A stretch of 32,500 nt of DNA from Streptomyces sp. NBC_00691 (GTDB lineage Bacteria; Actinomycetota; Actinomycetes; Streptomycetales; Streptomycetaceae): positions 1-32,500 of the forward strand of contig NZ_CP109008.1 of the NCBI RefSeq assembly GCF_036226665.1, given 5' to 3'. The notes under the pieces were generated by a model. That model worked only from the letters and a program-made list of their open reading frames with translations, was not told the origin of the DNA and did not search any database. Positions 1 through 8,051 of this stretch are shown here, one piece after another; the first letter of the stretch is position 1, and every line of letters begins with the position of its first letter. The translations under genes and the position numbers were made by a program.

Positions 1-1123
1 GCTCGATATCGTTACTGGCGATTTTGCCATTACCAAGGTAAATCGCCACGTGGCCCGCCCGTTGCCCCGTGTCCCAATACATGAGCGCGCCGGGAGGGGG
101 CTCCCTGTCTTTGTCGTGCTTCATATTCGCGGGCATTTCCTTGTAGTGGTCAATTGCGTAATTGACGCCCGAGTATGACCACCCGTAAGCCCGTGCCACG
201 AATGCGAGACAGGCGCGATACCAGTCCTTCCCCCCGGAGGTCTCGTTTTCTGCCCACTTGATTGCGGCGGCGGTGGAGCGAGGATTCTTCACCTGCGCGG
301 GCCACCCGGCCGCGCCGTCGTGGAAGGCTTCTCCGGGCTTGGCCGGCTTGCCGGCGCCCCCTTCGTCGTAACACTCCTCCGCGCCGTCGTCGCCGTTGGC
401 TGCGTCTTCCTGGTCGCCCTGGTCGCCCTCTTCGCCCTGGTCGCCCTCTTCGCCCTGGTCGGCGCCCCCCTTGCCCGGCCGGTCCAAGTCGATGTCCGCA
501 AGTCGTGCGATCTCGCGGGCCGCATCCTCTTGCCCTGCGTACAGGTCCGGGTGCGCACTGACTTGGACCTTTTGGGCCGCGGCGCCCATGTCCATGGACT
601 CCCAACCCTTGACGTCCGTCAGTCCGCGCGGGCTCCCGTCTTTGTCCCCCATGAAGAACATGGTTGCTGAGTATTTCGGATTCATGATCTGCTCTTTGGT
701 CCCCCACCCTTGGGACGGGCGCTGTTGGAAGAGTCCAATTGAATCCGCGTGCCCGTAGTCAAGGTTCAGAAGGGTTGATTCCTGAAGGGCCGTCATAAGC
801 CCTATCAGGGTGGCCCGTCCGGAGAGACCTTCCTTTTCTGCCACTCCGTCAATAATCTCGGCGTTGGCTATCTGCTTTTTTCTCATGCCCGCGCCGGGAG
901 CTTCTGCGGACCCTCCCCCCGTGTCGCCTCCGGGAACCTCCGCCCCGGGTTGTCCACGCTTTCCGCAAGAGTCTGCGAAGGCTTTTCCGCCCACTCCGGC
1001 GCCGAAGACTCCGACGACAAGTAGGAAGATCAGGAAGGCGACAGCGCCGACAGCGGCCACCTTCAGTTTGAACGGGGCGCTTGCCGCGGAGGCGGCGGCG
1101 CCGAGCGCATCGCGTCCGTTCAC
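1..1123 (-). CDS. Membrane-anchored peptidoglycan hydrolase of the transfer operon (NlpC/P60- or CHAP-like), C-terminus beyond the left edge
   Basis: The gene is open at the left edge; 374 residues are visible. An N-terminal membrane segment (about residues 18-45) is followed by a lysozyme/SLT-like region around the motif TALQES, with a candidate catalytic Glu and the SIGLFQQRPSQGWG pattern common in actinobacterial cell-wall hydrolases. An acidic, Gln/Gly-rich linker with tandem repeats comes next. The C-terminal part has Cys305 in RACLAFVARAYGW and His358 in GHVAIYLGNG, the layout of an NlpC/P60 or CHAP cysteine peptidase. Such bifunctional enzymes open the wall locally for type IV secretion-like channels. 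The start is GTG 1123-1121, in frame right after the TAG of the upstream gene (1129-1127). The ribosome site is only a G-run, so the start is less certain than the family. It is the last visible gene of the transfer operon. Confidence 0.85.
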   Translation of the reverse strand, partial: MNGRDALGAAASAASAPFKLKVAAVGAVAFLIFLLVVGVFGAGVGGKAFADSCGKRGQPGAEVPGGDTGGGSAEAPGAGMRKKQIANAEIIDGVAEKEGLSGRATLIGLMTALQESTLLNLDYGHADSIGLFQQRPSQGWGTKEQIMNPKYSATMFFMGDKDGSPRGLTDVKGWESMDMGAAAQKVQVSAHPDLYAGQEDAAREIARLADIDLDRPGKGGADQGEEGDQGEEGDQGDQEDAANGDDGAEECYDEGGAGKPAKPGEAFHDGAAGWPAQVKNPRSTAAAIKWAENETSGGKDWYRACLAFVARAYGWSYSGVNYAIDHYKEMPANMKHDKDREPPPGALMYWDTGQRAGHVAIYLGNGKIASNDIE

Positions 1124-1126
1124 CCC

Positions 1127-1903
1127 CTAGACCCCCAGGATTCGGGACACGTGCCACCCGTCGCCCGTGTTGGTCAACTCCGTTTGCAGCGTGGTCTTTT
1201 GGGTGTTGTCGGTGTACCCGGCGACGTCCACCGTGGCCGTGACCGTGCGCCACACGCGCAGGGGGGTGTCCGGCGGCAAGTCGTCGCCGGCGGGCTTGAC
1301 TGCGACCGCGGAAACGGTGCTTACCCCGCCTTGACTCACCAACTTGCCCCATGCCGGGTCGGTGCTGTTGGCCAGGTTCTCCACCAGCGCGGGCATGGCC
1401 CACGGCGCGGCCCGCCGTACGGCTGCGGTGTGGTCGTTGTCCACGGGCGGGTTCCGGGTGAGGTAGTGGCGGGTGAACTGTTCCGCCACGGTGTCCGCGT
1501 CGCCCAGGTCGACGGCGGACGGGCCCGGGGAGGCGGCGGAAGGGTTGGCGCTCGCCGTCCCGGCCGGCTTGGCGTCCTGGTCGCCGGTCGGACTCGGGGA
1601 GGCGGAAGCGGTGACGCTGCTCGCGCGGTCGCCGTCGCTGCTGAACCAGTCCGGCCCGAACCGCGCGAGCACGCCCGCGACCAGGACCACGGCGACGACC
1701 ACCAGAGCGACCGCGGGCGTGGTGGGCTCGCGGCGGCGCTGCTCCCTGATCCACTCCGCGGTGCGCTCGCGTTCGGCGTGGCGGTGAGCCCGCCGGAGGC
1801 GGCGGCGCCTCCGGCGGGGTGCGTCTTGGATCTCGTCTGGATAGTCGTAGGTGGCGCGCAGCAGCTCGCGCCACTGCTCGGGTGTCTTCTCCTCTTCAGG
1901 CAT
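1127..1903 (-). CDS. Anchored NTF2-like conjugal transfer protein, VirB8/TcpC-like shape
   Basis: 258 residues. The cytoplasmic head is highly charged (Arg-rich 30-60), followed by one membrane segment (about 62-81), a Ser/Ala/Pro-rich linker (about 90-135) and a compact outer domain with the pattern VAEQFTRHYLTRNPPVDN and a closing GDGWHVSRILGV. That architecture (inside head, one membrane span, extracytoplasmic NTF2-like fold) is known for VirB8 and TcpC channel components. I see no catalytic motif. The ATG at 1903 has AGGGG nine bases upstream and lies 6 bp after the stop of the VirB6-like gene, so the genes are transcribed together. The assignment rests on architecture and neighbourhood, not on a diagnostic motif. 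Confidence 0.7.
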   Translation of the reverse strand: MPEEEKTPEQWRELLRATYDYPDEIQDAPRRRRRRLRRAHRHAERERTAEWIREQRRREPTTPAVALVVVAVVLVAGVLARFGPDWFSSDGDRASSVTASASPSPTGDQDAKPAGTASANPSAASPGPSAVDLGDADTVAEQFTRHYLTRNPPVDNDHTAAVRRAAPWAMPALVENLANSTDPAWGKLVSQGGVSTVSAVAVKPAGDDLPPDTPLRVWRTVTATVDVAGYTDNTQKTTLQTELTNTGDGWHVSRILGV

Positions 1904-1909
1904 GGCGGG

Positions 1910-4015
1910 TCACCCCTTGTCTGTGCGTGGACGGGGGACGTCGCGGGCGGGCGCCGGGCGGGGCGCCGGCTGCGGGGTGGCCTCCGTGCGGCGGTTGGTG
2001 GGCGCGGCGGATCGCGCGGGGGGCGGGGGTTGGGTTGCGCCCGTCTTCGACCCGGGTGCAGCCGGGCGAGGTGGGGGCCCGTTCGGGGTGGAGCGGATCA
2101 CCTTCGCTTCGATGACCTTCGGTCCGGGGGCGCCCGGCTGCGGGGCGGTCCGGAAGGCGTAGTTGGGCTGCCCGGCGCCCGCAGGGCGGGGCGCAGCGGC
2201 CGGGCGGGTGCCGGGCGGGAGCGTGGCCGTGGCTGTGCCTCCGCGGCTGTCTGCGGTCGACGTGGCGCCGCCGCCGGGGAGGGCTGGACGCGGGCGCGGA
2301 GCGGTCGACGGGAGCGGGCGGCCGGGCGCCGTGCCGGTCATGGTGTCTGCGCGTTCCATGGTGATGGTGGCGCCGTCCGGGCGGGCTCCGGCGGGGGCGA
2401 GCGCGGGCCGCTCTCCACCGGGCACGGCGGTCGGGCCTCCGGTCGACGTGGGCAGGGGCGGAGGCGCGGGGCGCCGGAAGGGAACCCGCGTCACGGTCAC
2501 GCCGTACCCGTCGCCGTCGCCTCCGGGCGGGAGGGCTCCCCCGCCACCGCCGCCACCGCCACCGCCACCGCCCGAGCCGGGACCGCCGCGGCCACGACCA
2601 CCGCGCGTCTCTACGGGGCGGTTGTGCTGGCCGGAGTCCGACCGGCCGCCGCGGGGCAGTGCGCGCCCCATGACGCGGGACGCGAGCATCCCGAGCGCCA
2701 TTCCACCGACCGCCGAAGTCTGGCCGCTCACGCCCACGATGGCTTCAATGATCTTGCGGAAGCGGAACGCCATGATTGCCGCGGCGATCGAGAGCCCGGC
2801 GGAGGGCGCCCACCCGTATTCGCCGAACATCTTCGTGGTGGCGACTTGGACGACCAGCACGCAGCCGAGAACCATGGTCACGACGAACGATTGAAGGGTG
2901 AGTCCCAAGAGTTGATCGAACCAGCGCACGCCCCATTCACGGGGGCGGCCGGGGATCACCCACATGCAGGCGAAGAAGACGCCGGCGACTAGCAGCATGA
3001 GCGCCCCGAGTAGGGAAGCGATCGACGCGAAGGCGAGCGCGAGCACGAGAACGGCGAAGATCACGACCACGATCAGGGACGGAAGGGTGACCATGATCCG
3101 GCCCACCGGGGAGTGCCCCTGTCGCCACGTCACGGAGTCGCCCCCCACGGCTTCGTCCGTCACGTTGTCCTGTAGCCACTCCTTGCGCTTGTCCTTCGAC
3201 GGACCCTGATTCAGCAGCTCCGCGCCGTACTTCTCGCAGACTTCGAACGATCCGAACTCCGCGACGCACCAGGGCGTGGCCACGTACGCCCGCCACACCG
3301 CATCCGACGATTTGCGCAACATGTCGTCACGGCCGGTATTGGTGTATTTGGGCTTATGGTCCATCTTGAAGGGGAAGTCTTCGACGCCTCCGCCGATCCC
3401 TTCGGACGTCGCGGACATGGCGATGTTGGCGCCGATTTGGCGGGTGGAGTCCACGCCGTCCACCCACACCCCGGGCGAGTTCAGCAGTGAGACGGAGACC
3501 ACCCCGGAGATGAACACCCAAGCGATCTGAGAGAGCCCGCCGCCGCCTCCGCCTTCCTTGTGCTTGGTGAAGGCGACGAAGCCACCCACGGCGAGCGCGG
3601 TCGGTAGCAGCGTGGCGGACAGCCCCTTGGCGGCGCCCCCGATGCTGCCTTCCAGCGCGTCAGACAGGGCAGGGATCGACGTCAGTTGAAAGATCCATTG
3701 GACGATGACCACGCACGCCGTGCCAATGACCGTGATCAGCGCCATGCAGATATCTGCGATGGCTTCGGCCATGGGGTCCAAGACGTCCCACTTACCGAAG
3801 TCGCTGTCCAACTGCCACAGATTCGGATTCGAGTAGGTCTCGTACAGGGTGCCTTCACCCTTGGGGACCTTGCTGTCCGGGGAGGGCAGGAGGTCCCCGA
3901 TCCCCACCGGGTCGATGTCGGCTGCGTGGGCGTGGCCCGCGGCCACCATGAGCGTGGTGAACGCGAACATCATCGGAATGGCCACGGTGCGCAGCCGTGG
4001 CAGGTGAACAGTCAC
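1910..4015 (-). CDS. Polytopic transfer-channel protein, VirB6/TrbL-like, with Pro/Gly-rich tail
   Basis: 701 residues. The first residues form a signal-like helix ending AGHAHAAD (cleavage expected near residue 30). At least six hydrophobic spans follow between about 75 and 460, including a long double span with VVVIFAVLVLALAF. After about residue 465 the protein becomes a low-complexity Gly/Pro/Arg tail of about 230 residues, with a run of twelve Gly near residues 482-493 (around 2540-2575). A large multispanning protein between a VirB4 ATPase and an NTF2-like protein fits VirB6/TrbL, the inner-membrane channel component. I chose GTG 4015 over an ATG 90 bases upstream because it follows the lipoprotein stop (4023-4021) directly and gives a proper signal sequence; the longer form would overlap that gene by 85 bases with an Arg-rich leader. 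Confidence 0.8.
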   Translation of the reverse strand: MTVHLPRLRTVAIPMMFAFTTLMVAAGHAHAADIDPVGIGDLLPSPDSKVPKGEGTLYETYSNPNLWQLDSDFGKWDVLDPMAEAIADICMALITVIGTACVVIVQWIFQLTSIPALSDALEGSIGGAAKGLSATLLPTALAVGGFVAFTKHKEGGGGGGLSQIAWVFISGVVSVSLLNSPGVWVDGVDSTRQIGANIAMSATSEGIGGGVEDFPFKMDHKPKYTNTGRDDMLRKSSDAVWRAYVATPWCVAEFGSFEVCEKYGAELLNQGPSKDKRKEWLQDNVTDEAVGGDSVTWRQGHSPVGRIMVTLPSLIVVVIFAVLVLALAFASIASLLGALMLLVAGVFFACMWVIPGRPREWGVRWFDQLLGLTLQSFVVTMVLGCVLVVQVATTKMFGEYGWAPSAGLSIAAAIMAFRFRKIIEAIVGVSGQTSAVGGMALGMLASRVMGRALPRGGRSDSGQHNRPVETRGGRGRGGPGSGGGGGGGGGGGGALPPGGDGDGYGVTVTRVPFRRPAPPPLPTSTGGPTAVPGGERPALAPAGARPDGATITMERADTMTGTAPGRPLPSTAPRPRPALPGGGATSTADSRGGTATATLPPGTRPAAAPRPAGAGQPNYAFRTAPQPGAPGPKVIEAKVIRSTPNGPPPRPAAPGSKTGATQPPPPARSAAPTNRRTEATPQPAPRPAPARDVPRPRTDKG

Positions 4016-4020
4016 AGCAC

Positions 4021-4650
4021 TTACCCCCCGGACAGGGCGGCCGTCGCCGGGTCGCCGTGTCCCATGTCGCCGTCCTGGACGTCTTCGCGCTGGTCGACCC
4101 GCCACGTTCCGCCCTCTTCGACCAGCCGCAGCGCCTTACGGGCGGTGCTGGTGTCGTCGGGCCACGTCACGGTGTAGGTCAGCAGCACTCCGTACCCGGC
4201 CGGGTGGCCGGCGGAGGCGGGGACCTTGACCGGCGCCCCCTGCGCGGTCACGGGCCCCGTGGATGCCCGGTCAGGTCCGGGCGCCGTCGACTTCGACGGG
4301 AGCGCGTCCGGGGTCGACCCGTCCGCGTAGGTGGGCGGGGAGACCGAAGCCGTGGGCGACTCGGACGCGGGCGCGGAGGGGGTGGGCGTGGCGGTCTCGG
4401 GACCGATGTTGCGCTCCGCGCACTGGTCGACCGTGCCGCGTCGCAGTGCGGCCGTGGACAGCTCGCACGCCCGGCGCCAATCCAGAGCGTTGGCCGCTTT
4501 CTGGTAGTCCCGGGCGACCGCGACCGCCGCGGCGGCCGGGTCCTTCTCCTTCTTCGGGTCGTCGCCCCCCGAGTCGCCCCCGGAGCACCCGGCGAGCGCG
4601 AGCCCGGCCGCGAGCAGCAGCACGGCAGGCGTGGCGGTGCGGCGGATCAT
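4021..4650 (-). CDS. Secreted lipoprotein of the transfer operon
   Basis: 209 residues. The N-terminus MIRR plus a hydrophobic stretch ends in the lipobox LALAGC, so Cys22 should be lipidated and the protein held on the outer face of the membrane. A Lys/Asp-rich linker is followed by VAVARDYQKAANALDWRRACELST, which resembles the first helices of an NTF2-like domain, and a Thr/Pro/Ser linker (TPTPSAPAS). The end has GYGVLLTYTVTW and EEGGTWRVDQRED, again NTF2-like. The ATG overlaps the VirB4-like stop as ATGA, and AGGAGG lies seven bases upstream, so translation is probably coupled. It may be an accessory subunit of the channel's outer part. No enzymatic motif is seen. Confidence 0.8.
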   Translation of the reverse strand: MIRRTATPAVLLLAAGLALAGCSGGDSGGDDPKKEKDPAAAAVAVARDYQKAANALDWRRACELSTAALRRGTVDQCAERNIGPETATPTPSAPASESPTASVSPPTYADGSTPDALPSKSTAPGPDRASTGPVTAQGAPVKVPASAGHPAGYGVLLTYTVTWPDDTSTARKALRLVEEGGTWRVDQREDVQDGDMGHGDPATAALSGG

Positions 4651-7211
4651 GCGGGTACCTCCTGTGGGATGTGGTCGACGTCGCCGGGCTCCGCGTCGAT
4701 CGGGTCGGCGCGCGGGGTGGTGTCCAGCAGTTCCAGCAGCTCCACCGTGGGGATGTCCCATTGGGCTGTTGCGCTGTTGAAGCGCCGGTCCCGCACGATG
4801 CAGTGGCCGTGACGGATCTCGCCGTCCGGGTTCAGGCCGATGGACTGGATCAGGTCTCGGGTGTGCTTGCCGGCCGGGAGTCCGAGCATTTCGGCAAGCG
4901 CGTCTTGCTGTCGGGAGTTGGTGAGCTGGAAGCCCACGACCGTGGTCAGTTGCTCGATCACGCCGACCAGCAGGGAAAGGGACTGCGGGTCCTGCGTGTC
5001 CAGCAGCAGCGCCGTGGACAGCGCGCGGCCCACCCGGGCGATGTATTCGAGGAAGGATTGGCCTTCCTTCGTGGCGGTCAACACGTGCACTTCCGGCACC
5101 GCGACAACCTTGCGGAGCCCGCGCAGATCCTTGCGGCCGGCCGTGGTGATCCCGTACGCCAACATGCTGTGCATGAGCGCCACCGACATGCGCTGAAGGA
5201 CGTTCCAGTCTTCGCGGTCGTCGGAGGCCCCGGGCAGGGACAGGCCCGGGATCTGCACCACCCAAATGCCGGGCTCGGGGGTGAGCGGGGCGGCGCCTTC
5301 GAGCGGGCGGCCCATGAAGGGGGCGCCGATCGCGGTCTGTGAGAGTTCGTACAGCGCTTCGCCGGTCTCGCGGGCCAAGTCGTCGTCCGACCGACGAAGG
5401 AAGTCGATCACTCGCCACGTGGCCGGCTCGCCGTCCGCGATCACAGCGTTTACGGCGTGCTGGACAGGCGTTTCCGCGCCGCGGGCGCGCAGGTGCGGCG
5501 GCATCGCGATGCCGAGTTGGGCCGGAACTTCGATCTGTGCCCGCTCGGACCCTTCCTTGTCCAGCAGCCGGAAGAGGTCCGCGACGCCGGAGAATCGGGG
5601 GCCGGTCTCGATCAAGTGGGCGTTCAGCCCGTAGCGCTTGGCGGCGCTCACCACTCCCCCAAGGTCTCCCTTGAAGTCCAGCGCGAGCACGAAGGCGCCA
5701 CGGAAGCCCGCGTCCAGCATGGACGCCATCATGGCCGTGGTCTTGCCACGGCCGGACCGTCCGATGTACGCGGTCGTTGTGGCGTCGCCCTTTTCGCTTC
5801 CGATCGTGACGTCGTTCCGGAAGGTCCCGGGGGTGGACCCGGTGAGGTATCCGACGATCGGCCCCGAGTCGTCGCCCACCTTCGCGCCGCCCCACCACCA
5901 GGACCCGGCGAGCGCGGTCACGTCGCGGGTGTGACCCACGTCGGGCACCCGGAGTTGGTCGCCCGGCTGCGCCTCCAACCACAGCTCGCGTTGTTCCTCT
6001 TCACCCACCCCGACTTCGATCCCGAGCCCGCCGTAATGCGTGATCACCGCGTCCACGCGGGCGCGGAGGTCTTCCACGCTGGTGGTGCTGGTGACGATCA
6101 GCCGGGGGTGATCTTCGACCAACGTCACGTCTTCGCGGCCCATGTCGCGGATCAGGTCCGCCATGACGCCTTCGGTTTCTTCGATCGCGCGGCCCGGGTC
6201 CTCCGCGGAGTGCTGCGAGGCGGAGCGGCGCTGCTCCTTCGCGAGTCGGCGCGCTTCGTCCGCCTTTTTCATCGCGTCGCGCTTGATCATGACGCGGAAG
6301 CGGACGGAGGCTTCCGGCGAGACCGGCAGTATCAGGGCCGCCGGGTCGATCTCGTCTCCAAGTGCGGATTCGTCCACGTCCGGCACGTAGGTGATCTCGC
6401 TCAGCGTGCGCAGCCACTCCCCGTTGCCGGGGGACTCCATGCGCTCCGGGAATCCGCTCATGGTCAGGATGGACACCCATGCGGCCGGCTCGCCGGTCCG
6501 GTCCATCACGCGCAGGTGATCCGGGTACGGCAGGATGCGCCCGCGCGTGAGCGCCGCGAGCTTCGCCCCGGAGATCATGCCGCGGGTCGAGGAGGGGACG
6601 GGCGTAGACCGGTGCTGCTCTCGCGCGACCATCCACGCCAGCAGCTCCACCGCGGCCGGCTGCGCTCGCCACGGCGTGGTTTCGAGCCTCCGTCCGAGTC
6701 GGCGCATGATCGCGTCCAGCCGGGCGAGTTCCCGCACCCCGACGCCGGTCGGGGCGACTCCGAGCCCTTCTTGAATGCCGCGCCGGCTGAGTGGCGCCCC
6801 CTGTCCGGTGCGGTCGGTGATCCGTACGCCCAAGAGCAAGTGCCGCAGCGGGAGGGCGATTTGGTCCAGCCGTTCCACCCGGAGCGACGCCCAACCCTTC
6901 CAGTCCCCGGCGGTGAAAAGGCGGGCGGCTTCGTCCATGTAGTCCGTGGCGTTCAGGGGCGACCACAGCACCTTCAGGTGGCAGTCCGACCCGGCAAGGA
7001 TCTTCGCCAGTGCGCTGCTCGCCTGATCCAGCTCGCCGTCACGGGCGGACTCAGACATGAGATCCGTATTGCTGCTGGACAGGGTGAACCACGCTTCGGC
7101 GTGACCGGTGGTGATCACCAACCCGTCCGCGAATCCGACGTATTGCGCCGGGTCTGCTGAGCGGTCTCCGCCGACCCCCAGGAAGTTGCCGACCCGCTGA
7201 AGTACCTTCAT
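4647..7211 (-). CDS. VirB4/TraC-like transfer ATPase
   Basis: 854 residues, the usual size for VirB4-family ATPases that power type IV secretion and DNA transfer at the inner membrane. The Walker A motif is GRSGRGKT (residues 484-491), preceded by the fold-typical TIGSEKGDATTTAYI. The Walker B position reads VVAVPEVHVL with Glu707; the usual Asp-Glu pair is absent, which is odd but occurs in divergent members. A later TALLLDTQDPQSL resembles the sensor strand and Gln motif of the family. The N-terminal half (about 1-450) has no recognisable motif, as is normal here. The ATG overlaps the upstream stop as ATGA at 7208-7211, and the stop overlaps the lipoprotein start the same way, so this sits in a tightly coupled operon. 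Confidence 0.88.
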   Translation of the reverse strand: MKVLQRVGNFLGVGGDRSADPAQYVGFADGLVITTGHAEAWFTLSSSNTDLMSESARDGELDQASSALAKILAGSDCHLKVLWSPLNATDYMDEAARLFTAGDWKGWASLRVERLDQIALPLRHLLLGVRITDRTGQGAPLSRRGIQEGLGVAPTGVGVRELARLDAIMRRLGRRLETTPWRAQPAAVELLAWMVAREQHRSTPVPSSTRGMISGAKLAALTRGRILPYPDHLRVMDRTGEPAAWVSILTMSGFPERMESPGNGEWLRTLSEITYVPDVDESALGDEIDPAALILPVSPEASVRFRVMIKRDAMKKADEARRLAKEQRRSASQHSAEDPGRAIEETEGVMADLIRDMGREDVTLVEDHPRLIVTSTTSVEDLRARVDAVITHYGGLGIEVGVGEEEQRELWLEAQPGDQLRVPDVGHTRDVTALAGSWWWGGAKVGDDSGPIVGYLTGSTPGTFRNDVTIGSEKGDATTTAYIGRSGRGKTTAMMASMLDAGFRGAFVLALDFKGDLGGVVSAAKRYGLNAHLIETGPRFSGVADLFRLLDKEGSERAQIEVPAQLGIAMPPHLRARGAETPVQHAVNAVIADGEPATWRVIDFLRRSDDDLARETGEALYELSQTAIGAPFMGRPLEGAAPLTPEPGIWVVQIPGLSLPGASDDREDWNVLQRMSVALMHSMLAYGITTAGRKDLRGLRKVVAVPEVHVLTATKEGQSFLEYIARVGRALSTALLLDTQDPQSLSLLVGVIEQLTTVVGFQLTNSRQQDALAEMLGLPAGKHTRDLIQSIGLNPDGEIRHGHCIVRDRRFNSATAQWDIPTVELLELLDTTPRADPIDAEPGDVDHIPQEVPA

Positions 7212-7756
7212 GCCGTCTTCCCCGTCGTCTTGCCGCGGCGGCGCCCGCGGGCTTTGTAGACCTGATCCGGCCCGTACAGCCGGGGGCGTGCGTCCAGCCG
7301 GATCGGGGCGCCGGCGAGTGGCGCCGGTCCCGTGCTCGCGTCCCTCCCCGCGTCCCTCCCGGGGCGGAGTCCGCCGCGGGAGGTCATCCGCTCGCGCCGC
7401 GGAATCCACTCGACGCGGGAGGCGGAGCGTCGGCCGCCGCAGATGATCGGGCGGTGTCCGAGCGCCACGTATCGGACCGTAAGCGCCCAATAGGTGATGT
7501 TCCAGCGCCGTTCGTTCTTCCGGCTGCGCTGCGTGCCGAAAATGGCGGTGAGCAGCGGAGGGAGGAAGTACAGCGTGAACGTGAACTTCCCGGGGAGTCC
7601 GAGGATCAGCAGCAGTCCGCCGGTCCACAGGAGGTAGAGCACGAAGCCGAGAACCAGCGTGCGGCGCGGCGCCCCCTCCCCGAGATCCAGCCCTAGCAAT
7701 TCGTGCTGTCGGGTCTCTAGATCAAAGTGGCGGGTGTAGGTGGCGCCGCTTCTCAT
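7208..7756 (-). CDS. Two-span membrane protein, PrgI/VirB3-like
   Basis: 182 residues. A short head (YTRHFDLETRQHELLGLDLG) precedes two hydrophobic spans (about 33-53 and 58-74). A basic cytoplasmic region follows with the pattern RRWNITYWALTVRYVALGHRP, and then an Arg/Gly-rich tail. A small protein with two spans near its N-terminus, directly before a VirB4-type ATPase, is what PrgI/VirB3 family members look like in Gram-positive transfer systems. They bind the ATPase to the membrane. The 4-bp overlaps on both sides (7753-7756 and 7208-7211) support translational coupling. The family is inferred mainly from topology and position. Confidence 0.75.
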   Translation of the reverse strand: MRSGATYTRHFDLETRQHELLGLDLGEGAPRRTLVLGFVLYLLWTGGLLLILGLPGKFTFTLYFLPPLLTAIFGTQRSRKNERRWNITYWALTVRYVALGHRPIICGGRRSASRVEWIPRRERMTSRGGLRPGRDAGRDASTGPAPLAGAPIRLDARPRLYGPDQVYKARGRRRGKTTGKTA

Positions 7757-8007
7757 GCGGACCCCGTGACCTTGCCCCACAGTCCCCCGAGCAGCGTTTT
7801 GGCCGCGTCGGGAAACCAGACCAGACCGGCGACGAAGACGGCGCCCACGGCCATGGTGATCATGCCGCCCCAATCATCCTTCACGAAGTGGCGGAAGGCG
7901 CGGACGGCAAGCCATGCCGCGAAGAGGTTCCCCACGACCAGCAGCACCCACGTTTTCAGGGCTGATCCGTCAGTGAGTGGCGCCGCGAGTGTCACAAGCT
8001 GTTGCAC
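7753..8007 (-). CDS. Small two-span membrane protein, TcpD/VirB2-like
   Basis: 84 residues. The start is GTG 8007, with AAGGGGGA just upstream; a longer in-frame form reaching 8220 would overlap the TcpC-like gene and lacks a ribosome site. Two hydrophobic segments (about 18-36 and 47-66) are separated by a short charged loop, RAFRHFVKDDWGG. In Gram-positive conjugative elements a protein of this size and topology stands between tcpC and the VirB3/VirB4 genes (TcpD, or a VirB2/TrbC-like pilin). No processing site is obvious, so I cannot say whether it is a pilin. Confidence 0.7.
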   Translation of the reverse strand: MQQLVTLAAPLTDGSALKTWVLLVVGNLFAAWLAVRAFRHFVKDDWGGMITMAVGAVFVAGLVWFPDAAKTLLGGLWGKVTGSA

Positions 8008-8051
8008 TGTTCCCCCTTTGGAACATCGGGCAGGAAGGTGGGGCGAGCGGG

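Noticed and set aside
2530..2580. Repetitive CCGCCA tract as a possible CRISPR or microsatellite element
   Set aside because: It encodes the Gly run in the VirB6-like tail. There are no spacers and the repeat unit is a codon.
1151..2992. Plus-strand open frame of 613 codons
   Set aside because: Shadow of the NTF2-like and VirB6-like genes. It has no ribosome site, no family and a Gly/Arg-biased product.
5457..7160. Plus-strand open frame of 567 codons
   Set aside because: Antisense to the VirB4-like gene; the minus strand carries the Walker A motif and coupled starts.
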